A stretch of 64,000 bases of DNA from contig CM074700.1 of assembly GCA_037367355.1 (NCBI GenBank), forward strand, positions 2,418,001 to 2,482,000. Reading direction: 5' to 3'. Numbering within the stretch: position 1 is the stretch's first letter; each line of letters opens with the position of its first letter. The notes beneath the pieces were generated by a model that was given only the letters and a program-made list of their open reading frames with translations, ran no database searches and had not been told where the DNA came from. This DNA is from Neoscytalidium dimidiatum. Taxonomy: Eukaryota > Ascomycota > Dothideomycetes > Botryosphaeriales > Botryosphaeriaceae. The position numbers and the translations under genes were made by a program. Positions 1-12,189 of this stretch are shown here, piece after piece.

Positions 1-1188
1 TGGAGCAATGACTCAAGGTACTGAACGACAGGCTCAGTCTGTGACTGAGTAGGCTTGGTCGGATCAAATCCTGGCGTGTCCACAAAGCACAGATTGCGCT
101 CGAGAACCGTCTCGCCCGTGCTCTTTCGCCTCCGCAGTGTGCGGCTATCATCTATGTCGGATCTGTCGGACCACCATGATGGGTAAGCGCGCGTGCTTGC
201 GTAAACTTCGGTGATGCTCGTCGTGCCGAAAGTATTCTGCTTCTTTCGCCTCGACTTCGTCCTTTGGAAGTCGGCGGGCTGCGGAATAGAGGGGCTAACA
301 GCCAGAGGATCTACGTGTACGATATCCTCGCAGAGCTGCACGATTGACCTAATGAGGGAGGTCTTCCCGACGCCTGGAGAAAGAGTAAGTACAATGATGG
401 TCGTTCGACAAGGTGGGGAGCTCACCCGTCTCTCCGGCTATCAGCACCTTGAGTCTCCCTAGATTCTTGCCCTTTTCTGTGAAAGGTCTTCGCTTTGGCA
501 TCTGTATACTCGGCATGACCAGTTGCGGCACGGTGTTTTCGACTTCCGCCTTCTCATCAGGGTCATTGTCCTCTTCATCACTCGTCACGATAGCCTGACT
601 CGCCACTTCGTCTGCCTGACTTTCCTCATCCGACAACCGGAAACTCTTCAAACTCACACTCTTCGGGGTGCTGGGCAAATCAGAAGCAGGGCCGGAACTG
701 AGCTCGAACTGCACGGGCGTAAGCGGCGGAGGCGGTGGGTGCGAGGAGAGTGCGCCAGCGGAGAGCTTGCGAGCCGGAATTTGAGGCCTGGTGGCGCCAC
801 CGATGACTTCCTGCAACTCTTTCTGCACCTGTGCGACTTCTTTGGACCATTTCTTTCCCTCGTCGACCCTGCGGCGTGGCTTCGGGGAGCTGCTTTTGTC
901 CGACTGCTCGCAGGCGCCCTTGTCACCACCGAAAGCAGCGCCAAGGGCATCGTCGAGGCTCTGCACGCCGTAGTTGCTCTCCCTAGCAGCATCGCTTTTG
1001 CTGTTCGCATGCATGCTTTGCTGCATCTCGTCCTCGCTGCGTAAGAAGAAGCTCGTGGGGCCGGCCGGGGCCGGGGCTTGGGCGGGCGGAGCGCTGGAGG
1101 CGTGATCGGCGCCGTTGCTGGACTTGCGGAGCAGTCTCGACGGGGGATGCGGAGCTGCGGCTGGGTCGCCGCCTGCTGCTGGCCTCAT
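1..1188 (-). CDS. Septin-type GTPase, 3' part beyond the left edge
   Basis: GTP-binding protein of the septin/P-loop class, probably a non-canonical fungal septin-like cytoskeletal GTPase. Exon 1 runs 1188-426 and exon 2 from 373 leftwards off the window. A 52-base GT-AG intron (374-425) splits the P-loop, and joining it restores GETGVGKTS (G1). Downstream are a switch-I-like TTSITEV and the G3 motif CFVDTPGF. The first ~240 residues are low complexity, with a short patch (PTSFFLRSEDE) that I recall as shared among fungal homologues. The start is the ATG at 1188. The G4 motif and C-terminus lie outside the window, so classification as a true septin rather than a septin-like GTPase cannot be settled here. 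Confidence 0.75.
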
Positions 1189-2138
1189 GTTGGTGTTGTT
1201 TGCTCGGTCGGGTCGCGCAGTGGTATCATCCGCGTCGGAGGGGGCAGGCTCTATTTAGCAGGTCGCAGGTGTTGGTCGGGCATTCGTCGAGGGGGGAGCA
1301 CAATGCCCAGGGCCGAATGGAGATAGATGACGATCTCGCGGTACCCCGCCGCTGCGCAGGGGCCAAGAGAGTGCTATAGCTGGGTGGTGGTGGCCAGATA
1401 ACGACGCCCAGCCTCGCAATGCTGCAGGGGAAAGGAGATGCGTGCGGCCCGAGGCGTGCGGCGCGCAGTTTCGTGGTTGCAAGAGGTGGTTTGTAGGTGT
1501 TCTGATCTGGAGTGAGCCGGCGCGCATAGTTGAAGCGTGTCAGGTGTCGCGCCGCCTGCGCTGCCTGACACGCTAGGGCCAAGAGCTGCGCTTTCGGGAT
1601 TGTGCTCGCACGACATGCCCCACGAGATCCGGCTACTGGCAGCGTTTCCATTGCTGTTCGCTGAGCAGTCTTACATACACGTTGCTCCCGAATCTAGCCT
1701 ACATCGCCACCTGCTCCAAATTCGCGCTTTCATGGAAGGCTGCATACATCGCTTCCCCGTCTCTATCATCCGCAACCACCATGATCTCGGCCCGGCCATT
1801 ACCTCCTCCACGGTCAATGCGCGCTGTTGCCTAAGTCCCGCAGACTTCCTAGCCAAATCGCGGGTTTTCCGAGCCTTAGGCCAAAAGGGAAAGAAGGAAA
1901 GGAGATGTGAAAAGCAAAATCGCTATGCTAGGTAGTAGAAAGCAAGACTCGTGCATGAAACCCATACTTTTCCGTTACCCGAATCAGAGCAGCTTTTGCG
2001 CGAAGAGCCATAGAATACAAGAGAGAAGCCTGAGGCGTAAATCGTGACCACCGAGGATTCGTCCAGTCAAAAGCAAAAATGATACAATCGAGAAATTGGA
2101 ATCACTACGAAAGAAAGCATGCCTACGCGTTTGTACCT
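1189..2138. other. Gene-free interval
   Basis: About 950 bases between the septin-type gene (5' end) and the NTF2-RRM gene (3' end). Several small overlapping reading frames are present, but none has a recognisable domain or supported start. It should hold the septin promoter and the 3' UTR of the next gene. Confidence 0.6.
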
Positions 2139-3978
2139 TTAGGCAGCACCGCTGCCACCACGTCGGGGAGTCGACGCTCCGCCCCTGCCGCGGGGGGTGA
2201 AGCCGCCGCGGCCACCATCCTTGCTGAATCCACCACGACCCTGTCCGGGACGGTTGTCAGAGCCCCCGCGCCCGCGGCTGATCGAGCCACCGCGAGAAGG
2301 GTAGCGCTGGAACTGTCCACCAGGCTGGCGGCGCTCCTCGACGTAAATGGTGGTGCCGTTGATCGCATGCGGGTTGGCTGCGACGGCGGCATTGAAGCCC
2401 TCCTGGGTGGCAAACTCGACAAAGGCAGCGTTCTGAAAATTCTGTCAACAACCCAGCCTGTAGATTACATAGGAGCCATGGCTTACCTTCGGTCTGCTGA
2501 TGTCAAAGTACGTGATCTTGTCGAACTTGGAGAGGATCGCCTTCAGTGCGTCGGCATCGATGTTCTCGTAGACATTCTTGATGTAAGCACGAACGGAGGT
2601 AGACTCAGAGGGCTGATTCTGGGCACGAGACTGGCGCTTGGTATGCTCAGCAGTCTGCCAGCCATCTTGCTGATTGTCCGCAGGAGACTCCTCACGGGCA
2701 GCCGGAGCGGCGGCGGCCGGGGCGGCGGCGGCGGCGGCAGTAGCAGCAGGAGCTGCAGCAGTGGGAGCAGGCTTAGTCTGAGCCTGTGCAGCCTTAGGGG
2801 CAGTGCTCTGGGCAGGGACGGCGGGGACGGCGGGAACAGCAGGAGCAACGCTCTTGTTAGCAGACGCAGCCTTCATCGCCCAGCTCATAGGCTTGGCCGG
2901 AGTAGCCGGGGTAGGAGCCGGAGCAGCCTTGGCTGGCTCAGGAGCGGGAGTGGGTGTGGGATCCTCGGGCTTCTCTGGCTGAGCAGCTTCCTCAGCAACC
3001 TCAGTGGCAGCTTGCTCCGGGGTGGGGACCTCTGCAGCACCTGCAGCAGCGGCCGGGGCGTCCTCAGCTGGAGCAACTTCAGCAGCCTCTGGAACGGGGG
3101 TACCATTGACCTGTGCCGGAGGGGGCGAGGCGGTACGCTCAGTCTCCTCCTTCTGGATCTCCTCAAGCTTGTTGTCAACCTGAGCAACCTCCTCCTCATT
3201 GGCAACAACCTCGTGGGCGGGGACTTCAGCCACGGGCTCTTGAGCGCTCGGGGCAGGCTCCTGGTACCCAGCGGGAGCAGCGGCCGTCTCCTGGACGATC
3301 TCCTCTTCAGGTACCTCTTCCTCCTCCTCTTTGATGTACCTGAAGATGTCGTTCAGGACGAAATAGCCGTTGGTCTGAGCAGCAAGCACGAAGGTCTGCG
3401 TGAACTTGCGGTGGGGTTGGTTCTTGTTGGAGATCTCACCGATGACTTGGATAACAATGTTGGAGTCGGAGCCCTGGGAGTCGACATTGGTGACGCGCAC
3501 CTTGCAGTCCTTGAAATCAAGCTCCTTTATGCGATCGTTTATGGCCTTCTCATCGTCAGTGCGCCGACAATCGTCCAATGGGGGGTCTCATCATACCTTC
3601 TGTCCAACGCAAACCTCGACCTTCTCCTCTTCCACGCCTGACACGAATTGCGAGCGCTTGTTGTAGAAGAGCTGCTGTTGTTAGCGGCGAAAATTTCGAA
3701 CACGAGAAGGTGTAGATACTTACGAAGAGCTTTTCGGGAGTCCGGCTAAGAGTGGTATAGTACTGCTCGACGAAGTACCAGCCTACCTCGTCCTTGGGAA
3801 TGTCGGCAGCGCCGTTGGAGCTGGTGGACTGGGGAGTAGAGGTGGGTTGTTGAGCAGCGGTGTATGAGGCGGCGTTGGCGTTGTGCGAGGCGTAGTTCTG
3901 GTCAGCAGCACCGTATACCTGACCCTGATGGGCAGCATAGGTACCGTTCAGGGACATGGGTGCCTGCTCAGTTGCCAT
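2139..3978 (-). CDS. G3BP/Nxt3-like protein with NTF2 and RRM domains
   Basis: RNA-binding protein of the G3BP family (S. pombe Nxt3, yeast Bre5). Family members act in stress granules and as cofactors of the Ubp3-type deubiquitinase. Four exons, 3978-3724, 3671-3597, 3545-2487 and 2432-2139, give 560 residues; introns are 51-54 bases. An NTF2-like domain spans about residues 55-180 (VGWYFVEQYYTTLS, AINDRIKELDFKDC, GYFVLNDIFRYI). A long Ala/Pro/Glu-rich linker follows, then an RRM at about 430-500 (VRAYIKNVYENID; AAFVEFATQEGF, with the third intron inside it), and a basic RGG tail. The acceptor at 3545/3546 was chosen over one three bases upstream because it gives GQKAINDRI, the form I recall from homologues. 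The start ATG is at 3978. Confidence 0.9.
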
Positions 3979-5099
3979 TTTGCCGGATATATAGGTAGCG
4001 GGATGTAGTTGTCGCGAGAGTGGAGGGACAGCGGGTGGAGGCGATTGTAGGGGTCGGAGTGAAGCAGTAACGGAGCAATCTGCTCCTTGTCAGCGGTGCG
4101 CTGCGACGTGGAGAAGTGTGCGCGCGATGCAGCGAGCAAGCGGACGTACCTATCAGACGCGCTCGCAGTGGCTAATGGTGGTGGTGATGCGCAAGCGACG
4201 CTCGAGCGTGAAGGACGGAGGGAGTGTAGGTGTAGCGCGCGGAAAGAAGGCCTGCGAATGGCGGCAAGTCGGCGCGGAGATGGAGGTGAGCGCGGAGGTC
4301 GCGAATGGAGAGGCCGTGGGCGGGTGTGTGGGTGTGTTGGAGATGGAGAGCGTATGTGGGTGGCAGATGGGCGAATTTCAGCAAAGATTCCGCCGGCCGC
4401 GCGCGGGCCAGCCCACCAATGAACCCGAGCGCGCCAGTCAGCCGCTGCGCTGCTTGACATCCTCCGCCCTCCGCCCTTCCATCCCTGCGCCGCTCATGGC
4501 AGCTGCAAATCCTATGACGTCCGTTAGACTCTGGACAGCAGCATGTATGTTTCGGCCCAGCGCGACAGCCACAGCGGCCTTCCCGGCTGGCTTTCAGCTA
4601 GCGAAACAAGAAGTCGTTGCCTCCACCGAACGTCGCGCAATTCCAGATCCTGAAGTCAGTGAGCACAGAACGAGCAGCCTGCCGTCGCCGGAACCCGGGC
4701 GGAAAGGCCTCCGGCGTCCTGGACAGTTGCTCCATGATGCTTTGCAGGAAGGACGCCATTAATTGGTGCTTATGGACACTGCACAAACATCCTGCAGACA
4801 TACGGCTTCACAGAGGCTCCACCCTCGGATTTCGAGTCGCAGTAGCACCCTTGAACAGTGTCTTGTCTGGATTTAAGATAGAAGCAGGGAACATTATTTG
4901 CGCATCTGGAGCACAGATTTGGGGCTCATGGGCTTCTAGAAGCGTGTGCCTATATGTCGACTATCTCAGTGCCGACCCAAAATCCGGGCCCCCGGTTCTA
5001 CCACTCCAGTTTCCACTTTCAACCTTGGGTCGCTCTGAAACCCATCCGCAGAAATCATCATCTCTGCTCGCAGTAGCGGGAACTATCAGCGCTTTTAAC
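3979..5099. other. Gene-free interval
   Basis: About 1.1 kb holding the promoter side of the NTF2-RRM gene and the 3' flank of the monoglyceride lipase. Small frames occur on both strands (for example 4598-4801 minus) without recognisable domains. No RNA gene seen. Confidence 0.55.
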
Positions 5100-6198
5100 T
5101 TAAAGTCTCGACCTAGTCCCTACCTCTTGCAATTGGCTCAGGTCCCCTGATCTTGCCAGGATCCAGGCAGCGACGTCGTTCGCAAATGTATACTTGTCAT
5201 CGCCCGGTTCCGCATGCACTACTACATCAGCAACGTGGAGAGTGCCTGCAAGGGATGTGTGCAACTTACGTTTGTGATACCATCCTTCGTAAGCCTTGAA
5301 TTCCTTATCTTGGACCTTCCACTCATCAAATATCTTCTTTACCGGCCCAAATTCTGTCACGCCGTCCTCTGTGCCATGGCCGACCCATACTCTTGTCCTT
5401 CCACCCTCACCAGCTCCCTCCAAAAGCCGCACCTCTCCTCTCTCCAGCGTCCCCGCGCGGTCCAACATACCCGCAAGGCCTTCGAGCGTTCCAGTATCAT
5501 GACACAGCTGATCCTCCACATACTCCTTCTGAACTGCCGGGTCTCTGCTGAGTAGCTTCTCGTCCAGCTTATTGACCATCTGCTTGTGAGGCGCAACTTT
5601 GGCAGCCAACTGGCCCAACAGCACAGTCAACTTGTATGGTCGCGACGCCGGCGCCAGAGCGATGAAGGGAGATTCGGCAAGGAAGCCACGGATAGTACGG
5701 AGGACTGACGGTGGGCCGGTCGCTGCGAAGTGCAAGACCTGGGCACCTCCCATGGAATGGCCCATGAGGAAGAGCGGTGCCGGATGCTTGGGGAGCGCAG
5801 TTATGAAGGAGGCGATGTCTCCGAGGACGACAGAGGTCTGGCCGGTGAGTCCGCGTTGAGAAGGCCTTTTGACTGAGCGGCCCCAGCCGCGTTGATCAAA
5901 TGAGTAGACAATTATGCCTTTGGACGCGAGTGTAGGGAAGAGAACGCCATATGCATTACCTGCTGATTGTTAGTTCTTTCCCGATTGCGAAATCGAAAGT
6001 AACGAAGGCTCACAGTGATCACTGAAGCCGTGAACGAAGACTAGGCGTGCTTTGATGTCGCCTGTGGGCTTGCACGAGCTCGAGTTAGCCATGGAGCGGA
6101 CGAAGTGGAAGATGCTCTCCAACCTTCCAAGTCTTCGTGTATAACTTGGTGGCATCCTCCGTGGTATGCAAGCCTTCCTCCGTTGTGAAAGCAGCCAT
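5100..6198 (-). CDS. Monoglyceride lipase (YJU3/MGL-like alpha/beta hydrolase)
   Basis: Serine hydrolase predicted to cleave monoacylglycerols to glycerol and fatty acid, probably on lipid droplets or membranes. Exons are 6198-6124, 6068-6014, 5959-5270 and 5218-5100, giving 312 residues, the usual size. Seen in the sequence: oxyanion region LVFVHGFSDH, DQRGWGRS, nucleophile elbow GHSMGG with Ser about 112, and the catalytic His in YHKLHAEPGDDK. That last motif forms only after removing the 51-base intron at 5219-5269. The 55-base first intron has an unusual GTTGGA donor but a GCTAAC branch, and it restores KTWKPTGDIK in frame. The start ATG at 6198 is followed by the residues AAFTTEEG. Confidence 0.92.
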
Positions 6199-8406
6199 GG
6201 TTGCTAGGGTTATCGGGTGAGTTCAAATAATCTAATAACTATGCAATGGGGGCTGGAAACCGTAGGTTGAGTGAGAAAGGTGGGTTGACAGAGAGATGAC
6301 GAAGCGTACAGTCAAGCTTCATGTGAAAGTGGACGCCTCGGTTATCGATACGAGCTGGACATGGAAGCGGACTAGTATACTCTCCACACATCCACGAAAC
6401 ATCCAGTCCCCCAAAGTCGCACATCTCAACGGATACGTTGCTAACAGATTTTGTCTTGTGACAAGCTTCCACACTTTTTCTTCCAATAACCGCGCTGCAT
6501 AGGTGGCAGAAGCCTTCGAACAGTTTCCACGAGCAAACGTCGATCGATGTTCGGAACTCTATCTAGCTGGCCTGCCAATTCATAACGTCAATCAACTACA
6601 TACATAGTGCTGTATGATCCATATTACGAAAATGCGAGGAGCAGATATTTTCCAGCCTTCCGTCACACCCGTCACAAGAATCTTGCAGTATTGCGATCAT
6701 CTTCATGCTCAAGAGACCGAACTGCTCGTCCGGATGCATTTCTCAGCAGAGAAAACGCCAATGCAACCTGCCAGAAATTGGGCTTGTTACAGATGTAGCG
6801 TATCATCGCTTTTCAAGGTTTCGTATCCTTCACGGCCTTCCAAATATTTCGGTACCCAATTTAATCCCTCTATTTCATCCACAACCCTGGCTTGCGATTG
6901 TTCGTTTTCCACCGTCGATAGCTTAATTAGAAGATCAGAGGATTCGTATCACTGGTGCTAATACATAGTATCACAACATTGACCGGATCGCGCTAATGAC
7001 TTTTCTTCCGCCGCTAATCTCATCCTGAGCTAAGCCTGATATTTGCGCCAGCACACAACAATTTCCACCAATGCAATTATGAGCGAAACAAAAAAGGTGC
7101 TTTCAACAGTTGTTGCTGCGTTGCGATCCATCGTGTGACCGATTTTGAAAGAACAGATTGGCCGGACGGTACAGAACTCGAAGATTGTGTGCTATCCGAA
7201 AAAGAGTCTGGAAAAGCGTAGATAAGGGGCCGCAGCTGGAGAAGAGTTGCTGTCACTGGTGCTACCCACAGCGAAGTCAATGGAAATGAAGGAGCTAAGT
7301 CGATTTGATTTCATCGTCGTTAGTGACTGTTGTGAAGTATCAGGGTTTCCACACGAAAATGTTGTTTAAATCGTTGCAACGCGGGCCTCTGTCAACACAA
7401 CAAGCAGTGCTATCCGACTACTTAGGCTGATATATGCAGACTACCGCCGGTCAGGAATAGTGCCGCTCGTATATTTTGACAGCTAAAAGGGTGTGGGAAA
7501 AGAGATTTTGTGAAGAGAGCATTCCTCACGATATTGGAACTGAGAGAGAGAGGGGAGAATAAACACATAAAGGAACTTCAAAGGTTAGAGCACTTACTTG
7601 GGAGTGAAGGAATTCGACATAATGATATCTATATACCGTACAACTAAAGCATAGCCGGCGCTACTAACGGGTTAGTTAACCGCTGGTGTTGCACACTTGG
7701 AAAACACACTTTGGCACCAACGACCATTTAGAAGTGTTTGATCACTTGATCGAGAGTATGTCCACTCCAAATGAACACCGAAAGCGTCTGTAAGGTAGTG
7801 GGCTTCAATAAACGACCCGTACTCTGTAGCGGTCCCCACACAGCTTGCATGCGGGTTTCGAAGAGCGATTGTTCGTCGCAACCTTCTTTGTCGAGTGCTA
7901 TATATGGGATAACTGACGTCTAATGAGCTTACAGCATGAGCTGTGCCTCTTTTTTTTTTTTTTTTTCTTGAATTTCACATTCCTACTCGCTATGAATTCT
8001 GAAGGGGAGTGAGCTACAAAATTGCGAGTACTAAATGGTGTGATTAGGAAAGGCAGCTACGCTATCCGGCCCCAGGCGAACTCGTCAAGTCTGAACATTG
8101 TTAGTAATATGGAGGTATCAGATGAGATAAGTCTAAGAGCTTTCCAAAAGCTTGATTCATTTTGATACTGAACGCTCCTTGAGGAAAGATTACTGCTCCC
8201 GGAATGTGTCATTCTTTGATATTGTTGCCTAAGGCATAAAATACCTTATCGATAGCTACCCTTCCTCCTCCGCTGATCTCCGTGTCGCATCACTTGTACT
8301 TACTTTCCATCATCTACAATGCCAGAGACATCACTAACAGCCTGACGACAGCTCCAATACAAGTGTGTTTTGTGAGTCTTGCAATTACTACCCTTGTGAA
8401 GCTGCT
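6199..8406. other. Gene-free interval of 2.2 kb
   Basis: No reading frame here carries a recognisable domain, and no rRNA, tRNA or transposase signal was seen. A T tract of about 18 bases lies near 7951-7968. The right end is presumably the promoter of the oxidoreductase gene. Confidence 0.5.
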
Positions 8407-9701
8407 ATGCTCAAACCTAGTCCTTTCTTCAGCGCTCGCAGTCCGGCTCGGTTCTCTTCATTCATTCAGACAGGCCCACTTATCACTCTGTGTCGGCCAC
8501 TCGTAACGCACTTCTTGAAGGAAGCCTCCTCTTCTGGTAGAGATATGGAACCGGGCATCGATAGTATCCCACATGTTGATCGCACGGCCAGCGAGCCTCG
8601 TGACCCAAGCTTGCACTCCCTACGCCTTGCAAAAGTCGAAGAAGTAAACTCGACTATCCGGCTCTTCAAGCTGCACACGTTGAGCGATGGTATCAAGGTG
8701 AGCTGCTCCAGTATCCCACAAATAATCAAGATATATGGGTTCCGGTCACGAGACTTTCACTATAAACCTTCTAACCAACGTAATGGGGAGAGCATCAGCG
8801 TCGCCGCTTCAGGACTTAAAATTGGAAGCGGGGCTCAATCTTTCGGGAATGTAAGCTGACAAGAATATGGCTAGAAAGTTTCTGCCTGGCCAGTGGCTCG
8901 ATGTCTATCTGCCAGGAGTGGAACAAGCTGGCGGATTCACGATCACCTCAGCCCCGGCACACGCTGCCCCAGTTACGTCCAATTCAACCGTGGTTTTAGA
9001 TATCGACCGGCTCCCAGTGGAGCAGGAGAATGGACGATTTCGTCCATACGTGGAACTCGCAGTGCAGCGGAGTTCCAATAAACCCGCGGCCTGGCTCTGG
9101 CGACCAACGTCCGAGATTCTTGGTTCGCTTGTTGATGTGAGGGTAGGTGGTAGTTTCGTGTGGCCACCGCCAGTGTCCTCGATGCCTGTCCAAGATGTCC
9201 AAAAAGCTGTCTTTGTGGCGGGAGGAGTGGGGATAAAGTGAGTAGTATCTAGCGAGATCAGCTTCTTTTTGGTAAGCCCGAAACTGACAGCCCTTCAACA
9301 GTCCTCTTATTTCCATGATCTCGCATATGCATCAGACGGACACGATGCCTCCTTCCGTCGAATTCATCTATGCGACCAAGCACGCCGAAGGCCAAATCCT
9401 GTTCGTGGACCGGTTGCTCCACATCGCATCGAACCGATCGAAGCAATTCAAGCTCAGGCTTTTCATAACAGGGCCACGAGAGAAGAGCCTGGAAGATGGC
9501 AGATTAGGGGACTTGGCCATCTCACCGTCGCACCGTCGCCTTAGTACAAGAGATGTGCTCGATTCTCTTGCTGGTTCAAACAGAGAGCAAACAGTATGCT
9601 ATGTATGTGGGCCTCCGCAGATGACAGACGAACTGGTAGGTTTTTTGCGTGGGCAGGACGGGTTGAGCGCTGAAAGGGTGCTCTGTGAGAAGTGGTGGTA
9701 A
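8407..9701 (+). CDS. OXNAD1-like FAD/NAD(P)-binding oxidoreductase
   Basis: Ferredoxin-reductase-fold protein related to OXNAD1; substrate and physiological role are unknown. Exons are 8407-8697, 8879-9237 and 9302-9701 (349 residues). The flavin domain shows FLPGQWLDVYLP and GGFTITSAP (FAD-binding RxxS-type site). The NAD domain shows FVAGGVGINPLISM, completed across the second intron, and CGPPQMTDEL near the C-terminus. The N-terminus is rich in Ser, Arg and Phe without acids, compatible with a mitochondrial presequence. A later Met (about residue 47) is an alternative start, leaving TASEPRDPSLH near the N-terminus. Intron 1 is long for this genome (181 bases) and uses an AAAG acceptor needed to keep frame, so a small extra exon cannot be excluded. 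Confidence 0.85.
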
Positions 9702-10907
9702 GGGGGCTAGCTTGAAGTGACATGCTCGCTACTAATCGCATGGCGACCCACTGCATGGAGAGAGACGGCAAAGGACAGATAGCGATGAGAGGCGAATGGC
9801 AAACTGATATCAGCCTGACGTCGAATAGATGCTGGGATGGTAGACGACGGCTGAGGAAGTGCTGCGCTCACGTCAGTAAGAGTGACCAGGGGTGTTGGCC
9901 CCAAGCTGAGTAGGTCGTGGGGAGCGAGACCAAAGAGGGCGCAAGGACTGCCCGGCGCCCTATTTGCCCTTTTGACTGCGTTCGAAGTTGTGGGAAGAGA
10001 TCACAGACACCATGCCTATTTGGAACAGCTACAGGCGGGATACACAGCGCTCGGGCCTGGCAGGCTGGACATGGCGACACCCAGGAGGGACTGCGAATTA
10101 GGCGCTGGCTGACACCGAGATGGCGAGACGACAGGCTGATGGTGATGTGCGCGGCGCGGGTCTGGACGAGCTCGAATCGCCGGGGCCGGCACGCAAGCTT
10201 CGCGATGCGCAGCTTGCGCGCGTCGTGCAAAGCTTCTCGCGGGCTGTCACGTCTGTAGGCGCCGAACCCATCGAGCCCTTTGAATCCATGCGCGCAGGCG
10301 GGCCCGAAGCGGCTAGCCAGATCACGGCGGGGCGTGTGCTCGCCGGCTCCCGCGCGCTCTCGGGCGCTCCCATTGGCGGTGCCGTAAGCGCCCCCATCGC
10401 CGCCCATCCCCGCAGCCCAAGCCTGGCAGCCAACGAGCGCGCAAATGCACGTTCTTGCCCTTGCCCACATCGCACCGCTCGCGCTCACAGGCCGCGTTTC
10501 GGCAGTGACTTGTGCAAGGCCCCGGCAGCGAGCGCGCTGGCCGTCGGCTGACCTGCAGATGATAGTCGTCCGCTTGGGGCCCGCTCCGAGGCCTAAGTCG
10601 CCAAAAGGCCTGCGCCGCCCGGACTGCTACTCCGCTTGCGCGAGCTTCCTCCCGTCGGACTTCTCCCTCAACGTGCGCTACAAAGAACAGCTTCAGCGCT
10701 CCTCTCTCTGCGCCAGCTGGCTCTCGGCGACAGCAGCTATCGCACCCCTCAGACTGTCTGGGCGAAGGCCACCCTGTCGCCAACCATCCACCTCGCCCTT
10801 CTTCGGCCCCCGACAGCTCCTCCTGCAGCTTATCGACAGGAGCCCGTTTCAGCTTTCCTCAGAATCTTCAGCGGCGGCAAAGCGCAGCACTCACAGCCAA
10901 CGACACC
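9702..10907. other. Gene-free, GC-rich interval
   Basis: About 1.2 kb. The high GC leaves several overlapping open frames on both strands (for example 9868-10488 minus, 10120-10551 plus). These are compositionally biased towards Arg, Ala, Ser and Pro and show no domain. It is best read as the promoter and 5' leader of the membrane-protein gene starting at 10908. Confidence 0.5.
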
Positions 10908-12189
10908 ATGGGCGGCTTCTTCATCTCACGCAGCTGGCGTGCCCGGAAGATCATGCTCGCCTTGATTGTTCTCGAATTTCCATTGACTGTTGCCGTGCTT
11001 ACGCTGTTCGGCATCGCGAACCCCAATTTGTACAGAACGAAGCTATGGCAAGAGGGCGGTGACCTGGGATACAATAGTGCCCCAAACACTGTACTCTACG
11101 CTATGGCGAATTACAGGCCCGTCAAGACGCCGCTCGTATGGAGTCAATTGTGAGTTCTACCCAATTCATTCCACGGCTTGCAATAGCTGCATAGTCAGCA
11201 TCCTCGATCCGGTCCCAAAGCTGACGTCCTTGGAAGCATTACCTCGTGGAACCTTGTCATCTCGGTGCTGTCTATGTTCATCCTGCTCTGCAAGGCGACA
11301 ATGTTTGTATTGAATGTTTTCTACCCCATCGTCTCACTACTCGTCCACGCGCTTGAGATTGCCTTGTACGCGTACAGCGCGCACGGTCAGGCTGGCAAGG
11401 ATACCATTGATCCGAGACGCCCCTCGACTGGCCTCCCCTGGTACATCGGCAAGAGCTGCAGTGTTGCCAGTACTTCGCAGCTGAAAGGCTACTGTTTGCA
11501 AGCTAAGAGTGCCTTTGTACTCACCTGCCTCATGATGTAAGCATTCAACCTTCAACCACCTCTATATATCGTTACTGACGAGCTCGGTCAAAAGCGTCCT
11601 CTTTTCTCTCTTTTTCATCCTCGCCATTCATTCCCTGGTCCCCACGAAAGCGCAACGAGAAAGGCATGCGGAAAAGGTCCAAGCTAAAGCCGAGCGCAAA
11701 GCCAAGTTCGAGTCTTTGAAAGCCGAGCTTGCTGCAGAGGCGGCCTCCATCCATCAGCAACAACTCCAGATGACTAATGAGCAATATTGGGCGCAACAAG
11801 GGCACCCAATGTCTCCTTCCTTTGCTCCTCAATCACCATATGCACCCAACACACCCTACGGACCGGCAGCATCATATGGTCCTGCCAGCGCTACATATCC
11901 ACCCCGCTCTCCATTCACCCCTGGTACTGCCTACTCGCAATGGCAGCAGAACTACGGCAGTCCGCAGGCCCCTCAGCCGGCTCACCCAGCGCCGACTCAC
12001 TATGGACCAGATGGCCAGGTTGACTGGAGCAAGCAGCAGTGGGAAATGCAGAACTATCCCCAACCTCCCGTGTCACCAGTCCATGCGAGCTCCAGCAGTC
12101 CGCCACCACCCGTGAACCCAGTTACGCCAAGAACCAAGGCATATAATTCGTTGAATGGAAGTGGAGATCTGCCATTCAGACAGGCTTAA
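10908..12189 (+). CDS. Fungal conserved four-helix membrane protein, function unknown
   Basis: Three exons, 10908-11149, 11237-11536 and 11595-12189, give 378 residues. Four hydrophobic segments are visible: about residues 15-37 (LALIVLEFPLTVAVLTLFGI), 85-110 (LVISVLSMFILLCKATMFV), 113-130 (VSLLVHALEIALYAYSA) and 178-200 (IVLFSLFFILAIHSLV). A charged coiled stretch rich in Ala/Lys/Glu follows, then a long cytosolic-looking tail rich in Pro, Tyr, Gln and Ser. A Cys pair lies between helices 3 and 4 (KSCSVA ... KGYCLQAK). I recall this layout from hypothetical membrane proteins in many Pezizomycotina; no function is assigned. Acceptors GGAAG and AAAAG are A-rich but keep frame and are preceded by CTGAC branch sites. 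Confidence 0.8.

Noticed and set aside
2079..3641. 520-codon open frame on plus, antisense to the NTF2-RRM gene
   Set aside because: Low-complexity Ser/Gly/Leu translation produced by the Ala/Pro-rich codons of the real gene on the other strand; no domain.
4598..4801. Small minus frame with a Met-rich start
   Set aside because: 67 residues, no recognised family and no supporting neighbours.
9868..10783. Overlapping GC-rich frames upstream of the four-helix protein
   Set aside because: Three to four mutually exclusive frames on both strands; typical of GC-rich leaders rather than coding DNA.
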